Assembly (NCBI RefSeq): GCF_900107705.1
Contig: NZ_FNRE01000008.1
Coordinates: 62,001-126,000, forward strand
Reading direction: 5' to 3'
Length of the DNA stretch: 64,000 bases
DNA from: Prevotella sp. tc2-28
GTDB taxonomy: Bacteria > Bacteroidota > Bacteroidia > Bacteroidales > Bacteroidaceae
This document shows, one piece after another, positions 54,401-61,649 of the stretch. The position numbers and the translations under genes were made by a program. Numbering within the stretch: position 1 is the stretch's first letter; every line of letters starts with the position of its first letter. Below the pieces are notes generated by a model that saw only the letters and a program-made list of their open reading frames with translations, searched no databases and was not told the origin of the DNA.

Positions 54401-56269
54401 AAGGATGAAGACGGACGCCACAAACAAGCCACCGAGTATTTTCGCGTCAACCCTCATCGTCTGAACTTAGGCGCGGTGAGACTGGAATTAAAAGACAACA
54501 ACGGGAAACGCATTCCTCTCAGTGGGCTGACAGACATCCATCAACAACTGGAGCTCTGGAATGGCGAAATCACATCTAGCTACAAGGCCGACGGTGCGAA
54601 CGTAAAAGTAACCACTATCGGACTGCCTGACCGCGATGCTGTGGCATTTCGCATCACGACGTCTCTGCTCAAAGACAAACGAGCGAAGGCCTGCATGCGG
54701 CTACCCTATCCTTCTGGCAAACATGCTGATGATGCCAGCGAATGGGATAAAGACGCACTGCACACCAGTAGCATCGTAACACAGGGCGACCATAGCGCCA
54801 CCATCAAGCATTGCATTGACACCACCACCTATTATATAACTATAAGGTGGGAAGGCCAGGCTCAACTCCAAGAGACGAAGGCACACACCTATCATCTCAG
54901 TACGGATGCCGATGTGCTGGCTTTTGAAGTGGAATACCTCAGTTCACCGGCTTATACTGTACGACAAGCCATCACCCCGTTTCGCTTCGACCAAGCCCAG
55001 AAGACTACCCAGAAATTCTGGCACAAGTTCTGGACGGAGAGCGCCTTTGTGGACTTCAGCCGCTGCACCGACCCACGTGCAAAAGAACTGGAACGCCGTG
55101 TGATACTTTCTCAATACCTCACCCGTATCAACTGCGCCAACAATATGCCACCTCAGGAAACAGGCCTGACATATAACACATGGTTCGGCCGTCCACATCT
55201 GGAGATGACTTGGTGGCATGCCGTTGACTTTGCATTATGGAACCAGCCTAAGGTTGTAGCCCAGATGTTAAATTGGTACGACGAGACTGCAGCACCCATC
55301 GCCAAGAAGATTGCCCAACGTCAGGGATTTAAAGGCATCCGTTGGATGAAGATGACCGACCCGTGGGCCGGTGAGGCACCTTCCAACACAGGCTCTTTCC
55401 TGACTTGGCAACAACCACACTACATCTACTTGGCAGAAGAGATGTATCGCGCAACACCTACTGTCAACACTCTTAAGAAATATGCTGAGAACGTAGAACA
55501 GACTGCAGAGTTCCTTGCTGATTTCGCCAAGACAGGAAAACTCTTCGGTCAGACCGCCATGCAGGAATGTATGACCAAGGACATCAGCTATAATCACCCC
55601 TTTGAATTGGCTTATTTCCGCTATGCGCTGAACGTAGCCCAACAGTGGCGAGAGCGCATGGGAAAGCCTCGCAACAAGCAGTGGGACGAGGTCATCAAAC
55701 GCATCGCTCCTCTGCCCATCACCAAAGAGGGCATCTATACTGCCGGTCTGCCTAAGGGTTCAACCAATGCCGTTCTTCCCTCCTTCGATCCATTTAATAC
55801 TGTTGGCGGAGGGTCTACTGCTAAGAAGACAGAAACCTTTGCTGACAAGACGCGCAACGACCACCCAGCAGTGCTCGGAGCCATTGGACTGTTACCTACA
55901 GGTTCTGCCAACTGCGACAGCATCGCCGCCCAAAAGACCTTGGAATGGGTGATGAAGAACTGGAACTGGATGACCACATGGGGATGGGATTACGGCATGA
56001 TTGCCATGACTGCCGCTCGATTAGGCCGACCAGACATAGCACTTGACGCATTACTCATCGACACGCAAAAGAATACCTATCTCAAAAATGGGCATAACTT
56101 CCAGACTGCAGACCGTCTGCGTCTCTATCTGCCAGGCAACGGAGCCCTGCTCACAGCTATTGCCATGATGTGTGCCGGCTGGGATGGTTGCAAGCGTGCC
56201 GTCAACCCCGGATTCCCCCAGGATGGCAGTTGGGATGTCCGTTGGGAAGGACTACATCGCATGCAGTAA
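51440..56269 (+). CDS. Three-domain pectinase: GH28, GH105 and a large C-terminal domain
   Basis: 1609 residues with signal peptide (about 1-20). Residues about 30-470 are GH28 polygalacturonase: NGDGCDP, NTGDDCIAIKSG (near 277), NGHGG (319), RIK (354). Residues about 515-885 are GH105 unsaturated galacturonyl hydrolase: WGRAQGWYTMAL (near 699), GVGPFIWASLEME. Residues about 900-1609 look like a six-hairpin (alpha/alpha) glycosidase of unclear family (PLASLTVGNGHFATTVD, W-rich end). Exported, it could cut galacturonan and process the products. A short repeat-derived loop (53338-53384) lies in the GH105 part. Confidence 0.88.
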   Translation: MKKFLQTLLLCALVTLTAQAKGWDQQQYKQIEQSIRQPQFANREFPITKYGAKPANTAAKNQKAIQKAIDKCSAKGGGRVIVPAGQKFLTAAIQLKSGVNLVVEEGAVLEFACQPELYPVVPTRWEGLDCWNLSPLIYAYQAKDIAITGKGTIDGGGSNDTWWPWCGNSRFGMKPGGIAQNQGARAKLLKYAEDGVDMDQRRFGTTDGLRPQMINLNQCDGILIEDVTLLRSPFWVIHPLLSKDITVRGVHINNNGPNGDGCDPESCDRVLIENCYFNTGDDCIAIKSGRNNDGREGGQGRYAGKPSKNIIIRNCKFNNGHGGVVIGSEISGGCQNVYAENCEMDSPSLDRVLRIKTNSCRGGIIENINMRNITVGQCGEAVLKLNTDYEPREVCCRGFYPTIRNVTMENVTCQKSKYGVMIVGYQDPQHANTINNITVKNCTFNGVYNKPVHQVGLAQDVTYDNLMVNGSLVLQNPPYKHYSEWLTYSEMKRVPKSYMLDFSKKPKWSYVMGIELEGMLDTYLRYGGEDIRKYCQEYTDTMINEKGDIRGYDILDYNLDNIRTGHFVTRMYQKWSEKKNLLAMQTMMKQLQDQPRTIADKVYWHKAIYAYQVWLDGIFMGLPFRTLTAPITETANKSHKTKKSNKPNTVTAIYDDAVNQLKITYNRTFDPKTGLNRHAYDETRNTFWADKETGLSQHCWGRAQGWYTMALIEVLDALPENYARRSEVIDLLIKDFDAILKYQDAKTGLWYQVMDCPGQEGNYLESTCSSMFTYALLKAYRKGYVGEKYRDAGIRAYKGIIENFIKVHPDKTISLTQCCEVAGLGPAATPEVIAAMKKINPKGSVKENQRRDGSYKYYLSEPIRDNDAKGVGPFIWASLEMEMLGYTTENLTASIDREAVLFRNNPIITNADPLASLTVGNGHFATTVDVTGMQTFVEDYKNGIPLNAMSDWGWHSFPNVNNLKEEESQKAYDFGHGHSEIYAIEYKKDEDGRHKQATEYFRVNPHRLNLGAVRLELKDNNGKRIPLSGLTDIHQQLELWNGEITSSYKADGANVKVTTIGLPDRDAVAFRITTSLLKDKRAKACMRLPYPSGKHADDASEWDKDALHTSSIVTQGDHSATIKHCIDTTTYYITIRWEGQAQLQETKAHTYHLSTDADVLAFEVEYLSSPAYTVRQAITPFRFDQAQKTTQKFWHKFWTESAFVDFSRCTDPRAKELERRVILSQYLTRINCANNMPPQETGLTYNTWFGRPHLEMTWWHAVDFALWNQPKVVAQMLNWYDETAAPIAKKIAQRQGFKGIRWMKMTDPWAGEAPSNTGSFLTWQQPHYIYLAEEMYRATPTVNTLKKYAENVEQTAEFLADFAKTGKLFGQTAMQECMTKDISYNHPFELAYFRYALNVAQQWRERMGKPRNKQWDEVIKRIAPLPITKEGIYTAGLPKGSTNAVLPSFDPFNTVGGGSTAKKTETFADKTRNDHPAVLGAIGLLPTGSANCDSIAAQKTLEWVMKNWNWMTTWGWDYGMIAMTAARLGRPDIALDALLIDTQKNTYLKNGHNFQTADRLRLYLPGNGALLTAIAMMCAGWDGCKRAVNPGFPQDGSWDVRWEGLHRMQ
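53338..53384. repeat. 9-bp repeats inside the GH105 domain
   Basis: On the minus strand five units like ATTGGGCTT follow one another; on the plus strand they code for NKSHKTKKSNKPN. Related to the repeats at trpC and trpF. Confidence 0.75.
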
Positions 56270-56310
56270 AGTCGCATCGTACGTAATCGTTTTAGTGTTA
56301 AAATATATAA

Positions 56311-56347
56311 GGTACGAACTGGTTTCCAAAACCTTTTCGTACCTTTG
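56311..56347 (+). promoter_or_regulatory. Palindrome overlapping a promoter
   Basis: GGTACGAA (56311-56318) and TTCGTACC (56336-56343) form a perfect inverted repeat with an inner GGTTT/AAAACC pair. The right arm overlaps the -7 box TACCTTTG (56340-56347) of the PL1 gene. It could be an operator or an RNA hairpin. Confidence 0.5.
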
Positions 56348-56368
56348 TATTTGAAAACCAATCTGCTT

Positions 56369-57580
56369 ATGAGAATATTTACTACTTTCATACTCTTAGC
56401 ACTGTCTCTGATTGCCTCAGCCACAGACTACGACCAGAACAAGCCCTTTGGTTTCTGTACCCGTTCGTCACGGACTGACGCGGCTGCAACTTTCAACGTC
56501 ACAGGAGGCGGATGCTACACCTACCCCCTTGCTGAAAGTTTTACAGGAAAAGTGACAGTGCTGAAGTCCAATGGTCAGGATATGAAGCGTACCATTGAAA
56601 ATGCCGTCAAACAAAACGACGTTATCATCTTCGATGGAGCCCAAGGCGACTTCATCGTATCAAGCAATGTTTCCATCTCTGCATCGAACAAGACCTTGCT
56701 AGGCATCAACAATGCCCGTCTCTGTACCCAATGGAGCGTGACACAGGAAATCATCGAAGCTCTCAACAAGGCAGGAGTCCCCAATATGAGTACCTCAAGC
56801 GGAACAGGTGGTATCCTGAGCAACGGTCACAGAGTCGGTGAAGAAGCAGAATACCAGACGCGTCAAATCATCATCAACATGACAAATGACGAAGAAGAGA
56901 AGTATCGTAGTGCAGGCGTTCTAACACTCTTCAGATGCCAGAACATCATTATCCGCAACTTGAAATTTGTAGGTCCTGGCTCTATCGATGTTGGTGGCAG
57001 CGACCTTCTCTCTTGCCGTGCATCCAGGAATTGCTGGATAGACCACTGCGACTTCACCGATGGCATGGACGGCAACCTCGACATTACCCAAAGTTCGGAT
57101 TTCAATACCGTCAGCTGGTGTACCTTCAGTTATACCGAGCGTTCGTATATGCACCAGAACACCAACCTCATCGGTTATAGTGACCGAGAACCGACAGGAT
57201 TTCTCAATACCACCTACGCCTTCAACTGGTGGGGTCCAGGTTGCGTTCAGCGCATGCCTATGGTTCGTGTCGGAAAAATTCACATGCTGAACAATTATTT
57301 CAGCTGTACGACAGCCAGCAACTGCATCAATCCCCGCAAGAACTCAGAAGTCCTCATCGAAGGCAACTATTTCGAGAAAGGCGTCAGGAGATACTACAGT
57401 CAGAAAGATGCCATTGCAGTTACTTGGGCTGACAGCAACTTTGCCGAGGAGAAGAATAAAATGGGGCAACCCGCATCCATCGGCGAACCCGTCACCGTTC
57501 CTTACGAATATACGATAGCGCCTTATGCTGACGTGCCTGCAGCAGTAAAGAAGCATGCTGGTGCAACATTAAAGAAATAA
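56369..57580 (+). CDS. Pectate lyase, PL1
   Basis: 403 residues from ATG 56369; a TTG at 56345 lies inside the -7 box and cannot be the start. Signal peptide (FILLALSLIASA), then a right-handed beta helix with NCWIDHCDFTDGMDGNLDI and catalytic-Arg segment QRMPMVRVGKIHMLNNYF. It cleaves polygalacturonate by beta-elimination. The next gene, whose N-terminal half is a close paralogue, starts 16 bases later. Confidence 0.93.
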   Translation: MRIFTTFILLALSLIASATDYDQNKPFGFCTRSSRTDAAATFNVTGGGCYTYPLAESFTGKVTVLKSNGQDMKRTIENAVKQNDVIIFDGAQGDFIVSSNVSISASNKTLLGINNARLCTQWSVTQEIIEALNKAGVPNMSTSSGTGGILSNGHRVGEEAEYQTRQIIINMTNDEEEKYRSAGVLTLFRCQNIIIRNLKFVGPGSIDVGGSDLLSCRASRNCWIDHCDFTDGMDGNLDITQSSDFNTVSWCTFSYTERSYMHQNTNLIGYSDREPTGFLNTTYAFNWWGPGCVQRMPMVRVGKIHMLNNYFSCTTASNCINPRKNSEVLIEGNYFEKGVRRYYSQKDAIAVTWADSNFAEEKNKMGQPASIGEPVTVPYEYTIAPYADVPAAVKKHAGATLKK

Positions 57581-57596
57581 CATAAACTATATAATT

Positions 57597-60500
57597 ATGA
57601 AGAATCTTTTCCTCACATTATTAGCGACCATACTGTCCATGACAGTGTGTGCAAACGAATACGACCAGAACAAGCCGTTCGGTTTCTGCACCGTATCATC
57701 AAGAACGGATGCATCCAGTACCTACAGCATTACTGGTGGGGGCATCTATGATTACGCCCAACTTAAAAGTTTCAACGGAACATCCACCATTCTGAAATCC
57801 AATGGTCAGGACATGAAGAGCACCATTCAAAATGCCATTAAGCAGTATGATGTCATTATCTTCGATGGTTCTGAAGGCGATTTCATCGTGTCAGAAAATA
57901 TTGGTTTCGAAAGAGGAAACAAGACGCTGTTAGGCATTAACAATGCCCGTCTTTGCACCCAATGGCATATGACCGACGAGATAAAAACCGCACTTAATCA
58001 AGCAGGAGTACCAAGCATGAGTACTAGCGGAGGAGGAGGCACTCTGCCCAACGGGACAAAAGTCAGTGAGGAAGCCGAATACAACACGAGAAGAATCATC
58101 ATTGAGTTAACTGGTGATAACAGCGAGAAATATCGTAAATCAGGCATTTTCTCGTTAAATAAAGAGAATGTCATCATTCGCAACATCACTTTCGTAGGTC
58201 CTGGCTCTGTCGATGTGGGAGGCTACGACCTCATCTCTGCCACTGGCGCCAAGCACTGTTGGGTAGACCACTGTGCTTTCCAAGACGGCATGGATGGCAA
58301 CTTCGACATCACCAACTCGTCGGATTTCATTACCGTCAGCTGGTGTACCTTCAGTTATACCGACCGCTCATATATGCACCAGAACACGAACCTTGTAGGT
58401 AGTAGCGATGACGAACCAACTGGTTTCCTGAACACCACTTTCGCTTTCAACTGGTGGAGTACCGGATGTAATCAACGTATGCCCATGGCACGTGTTGGTA
58501 AAATTCACATGCTGAACAACTACTACACCTGCGCCAATAATTCATCAGCTATCAATCCACGCAAGAATTCGGAATTCTTAGTTGAGGGTAACTACATTAA
58601 TACTGGTGTAAAGAAGGTTTACAGCCAATCCAGTGCCACTGCTGTCACATGGAAGGACGACAATTACATCGCCGAATCATCTGTAAGCAAGCCATCATCA
58701 TTTGGAAGCGCCGTCACGGTACCCTACGAATATACCGTTGCCCCTTACTCAGATGTACCAACAACCGTAACGGAGAATGCCGGTGCAACGTTGCAATTCA
58801 AAGATGACAGCCCCGAGGGAGACCTCGTGGAAAAGGCACTCTATTCAACCGATTTCAGTGATTGGACAAAAGCAAGTGCTGCACAAAGTGCTTCAACCGT
58901 GACCAAACAGACAAAATACAGTCACGAAACATTGACCTTTACCTTATTTAATACAGAGGTCAATCCTGCAGGAAGCAACAATAAGTTCAAAGACGGAGCC
59001 ACTTTAGGATGGTTGATGGCAGCCAAGAGCAGTGACCCGTATGTTACCACTTCAAAGTTGGCTTCTATTACCAAAGTACGCTTCGTTCATGCAGCAACAG
59101 GCAGCAACCGAGGATGGAAACTGGAGGCAAAGGGTGATGGTGATGCCGACTGGGTAACTATTTCGAACTCTGTAGCGAACCCAGCAGGATGGTGCGAAGT
59201 CAATGCCAACATCAACCGTACCAATGTTGAACTGCGCTTCACAAATCTGAATTCTAATGAGAATGCTTACATGTTCGAACTCGACATCTACGGCAATGTC
59301 AACATGGGCGGGACTCCCTCATTGGGTACCATCAAGGCGAATGGTCAGACTTACGATTTAAGTGAGGTCTTTGAAGAAAATGCCAGTGGCGATATGGAAG
59401 CAATGGTAGAAATCTCAAAGGCCGCCACCATGATTAGCGAAAGCAATCCCATCGAGGCTGTTGCCGATAACGGAACCCTTGGCACTATAACCTATGCCGC
59501 TACAGCGACATCCTGCAAGGTCACCATTCCTGTCACGGCCAACGGCAAAACGCTGAATTATATCATCAACTTCGTTCAGAAGCCCGACTTCACGCTGACC
59601 TATATCGACACCGATGGAACTACAATGGGAACACAGTCGGTAGAAAAAGATGCACAGATAGGAACGTTTGACATTGATATTGCCACAGCAAAATCATCGT
59701 CTACCACAAAGAAGGCTCGTGGATGGTTCAAGAAAAATTCTGTTGGTGAGAAATACACCACAGAAAGCATCATCACAGAAGACGTCAATCTGTATGCTGT
59801 TGAAACGGAAATTGAGGTGGCTAGCGACAGTAAGAAATACACCTTCAATCTGGCTGACAAGAACTTCGACGCCGTTGACCATGAGGCATTTAACACGATA
59901 GGAAGCGGAAAGTTCCATGACACAACGCATGGTTGGTCATTCAGCAATGGCGACAAGATTGAATTGTTGGTAGGTCGCAAGGCCTCTATCAGCCTTGGCC
60001 TTTGCCAGTACACTGCTGATGGAGCGACTATCACGGCATCCAATGGGGCTTCAGTTAATGCCAGGACAACAACAGATGGCACTATCGCCTCAATCAACTA
60101 CGAAGGTGATGAAGGTACCTTGACATTAACCATCAACGCTACAGGAACCGTCTACATTCACAAGATTATTATTCAGAACACCTACACCACCAACTACGAT
60201 GTTATTGGATCATGGTACATCGTGAAGAAAGACGATGCTGACAGTTTCACAGAGGTACTAGACCTTGCCAACAATACCGGTGGTTCAGATCCCATTTATA
60301 TCTTCCTGCCTGATGGAACCTACGACTTGGGAGAAAAGGTAAAAACACCCATCAGTCGCAACAACATCTCCATTATCGGACAGAGTGTAGACAAGACTGT
60401 CATTATGAACACTCCCCCACTCTCGATGGAAGGTCTTGACAAAGCTGACCTGTTGAAAAACACCAGCACCAATCTCTACATGCAGGACCTCTCGCTAAAG

Positions 60501-61466
60501 AATGCGATGTACTACGATGGTAAGACCACCGGACGTGCATCTACATTACACGATCAAGGCACGCAAACCATCAATAAGAACGTGCGTCACCTTTCACATC
60601 AAGATACCTATTATTCTCACAAAACTGGTGGTTTATACTACTTCGAAGGTGGCGAATTGCATGGTACGGTTGACTACCTCTGTGGCAATGGCAAAGTCTA
60701 CTACAACGAGGTTAAACTTGTCAACGAAGAGCGCAGTTCCGCTACCATCACAGCAAATTCTGAGCTCTACGTATTTAATAACTGTACGATAGAAAACCAT
60801 GCAGGTTCCTACAATTTCGGTCGAGCATGGAGCGACAATCCTACATGTATCTATCTCAATACAATACTGGAAGACCCCAGCAAGCTTATTGAGACTCGTT
60901 GGAATCTTGAAGGAATCAACTGCGATTATAAAATTGCAGGCGAATATGGAACAAAAGACAAAGATGGAAACAACATTACACCTACCTCTAACACCATCAC
61001 CTTCAAGAAAGCGAATACAACGCTGAATACTATACTTGCAGAATCAGAACTTTCTAAATATACTATCGACAAAGTATTAGGCACATGGGCGGCTACAGCA
61101 CAACAGCAGACAAAGCAGTTGAGTGCCCCCACAGCCACTTACGACAACGGCACGGTAACTTGGAGTGCTGTTGACGGAGCTTCAGCCTATGCCCTATTCA
61201 AGAACGGAGAGTTCCTTGGCATTACCACATCAAACAGTTACAATGTCACTGTTGATGCGACAAAAGACGCCCTGACCATCCGCACGGCCAACTCACGAGG
61301 CGGATTCGGAGCAGAAGCAGCCGTAGCAGGAACTGTCAGCGGCATCAACGTCATCAGCAACAACCGCACTGACGACAAAGCCATCTACACCCTGCAGGGT
61401 GTCCGTGTAGAGAAACCGACTAAGGGCATCTATATCATCGGAGGCCGCAAGGTAGTATTCAAATAA
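57597..61466 (+). CDS. Pectate lyase (PL1) fused to a pectin methylesterase (CE8)
   Basis: 1289 residues. Signal peptide, PL1 (about 20-400; HCWVDHCAFQDGMDGNFDI, RMPMARVGKIHMLNNYY), beta-rich middle domains (about 405-865, one resembling a carbohydrate-binding module), CE8 (about 868-1180), a fibronectin-like end and a C-terminal tail (TLQGVRVEKPTKGIYIIGG). CE8 catalytic residues are present: Asp of QDT (1003), Asp of GTVD (1026), Arg of GRAW (1076). Removing methyl esters would make substrate for the attached lyase. It ends at a strong terminator. Confidence 0.92.
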   Translation: MKNLFLTLLATILSMTVCANEYDQNKPFGFCTVSSRTDASSTYSITGGGIYDYAQLKSFNGTSTILKSNGQDMKSTIQNAIKQYDVIIFDGSEGDFIVSENIGFERGNKTLLGINNARLCTQWHMTDEIKTALNQAGVPSMSTSGGGGTLPNGTKVSEEAEYNTRRIIIELTGDNSEKYRKSGIFSLNKENVIIRNITFVGPGSVDVGGYDLISATGAKHCWVDHCAFQDGMDGNFDITNSSDFITVSWCTFSYTDRSYMHQNTNLVGSSDDEPTGFLNTTFAFNWWSTGCNQRMPMARVGKIHMLNNYYTCANNSSAINPRKNSEFLVEGNYINTGVKKVYSQSSATAVTWKDDNYIAESSVSKPSSFGSAVTVPYEYTVAPYSDVPTTVTENAGATLQFKDDSPEGDLVEKALYSTDFSDWTKASAAQSASTVTKQTKYSHETLTFTLFNTEVNPAGSNNKFKDGATLGWLMAAKSSDPYVTTSKLASITKVRFVHAATGSNRGWKLEAKGDGDADWVTISNSVANPAGWCEVNANINRTNVELRFTNLNSNENAYMFELDIYGNVNMGGTPSLGTIKANGQTYDLSEVFEENASGDMEAMVEISKAATMISESNPIEAVADNGTLGTITYAATATSCKVTIPVTANGKTLNYIINFVQKPDFTLTYIDTDGTTMGTQSVEKDAQIGTFDIDIATAKSSSTTKKARGWFKKNSVGEKYTTESIITEDVNLYAVETEIEVASDSKKYTFNLADKNFDAVDHEAFNTIGSGKFHDTTHGWSFSNGDKIELLVGRKASISLGLCQYTADGATITASNGASVNARTTTDGTIASINYEGDEGTLTLTINATGTVYIHKIIIQNTYTTNYDVIGSWYIVKKDDADSFTEVLDLANNTGGSDPIYIFLPDGTYDLGEKVKTPISRNNISIIGQSVDKTVIMNTPPLSMEGLDKADLLKNTSTNLYMQDLSLKNAMYYDGKTTGRASTLHDQGTQTINKNVRHLSHQDTYYSHKTGGLYYFEGGELHGTVDYLCGNGKVYYNEVKLVNEERSSATITANSELYVFNNCTIENHAGSYNFGRAWSDNPTCIYLNTILEDPSKLIETRWNLEGINCDYKIAGEYGTKDKDGNNITPTSNTITFKKANTTLNTILAESELSKYTIDKVLGTWAATAQQQTKQLSAPTATYDNGTVTWSAVDGASAYALFKNGEFLGITTSNSYNVTVDATKDALTIRTANSRGGFGAEAAVAGTVSGINVISNNRTDDKAIYTLQGVRVEKPTKGIYIIGGRKVVFK

Positions 61467-61489
61467 AGGCACACATTATAATTTAATAG

Positions 61490-61529
61490 AGGTGGAAAGT
61501 TGTACAATAACTTTCCACCTTTTTTTTTT
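61490..61529 (+). terminator. Strong terminator
   Basis: AGGTGGAAAGTT (61490-61501) pairs perfectly with AACTTTCCACCT (61509-61520), then nine Ts. Confidence 0.92.
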
Positions 61530-61565
61530 ACATTATTTCTTAAAAAGAAAAAACTTCCCTAAAAT

Positions 61566-61597
61566 TTTGTTTGTTTTGATTATTTATAGTATCTTTG
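61566..61597 (+). promoter_or_regulatory. Promoter of the SusC gene
   Basis: TTTG at 61566-61569, exactly 20 bases, TATCTTTG at 61590-61597, about 50 bases before the start codon. Confidence 0.75.
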
Positions 61598-61649
61598 CAG
61601 AAGTTTTTTAAAAACATTTACTACCTAATTATTAAAACAAAACACTAAC

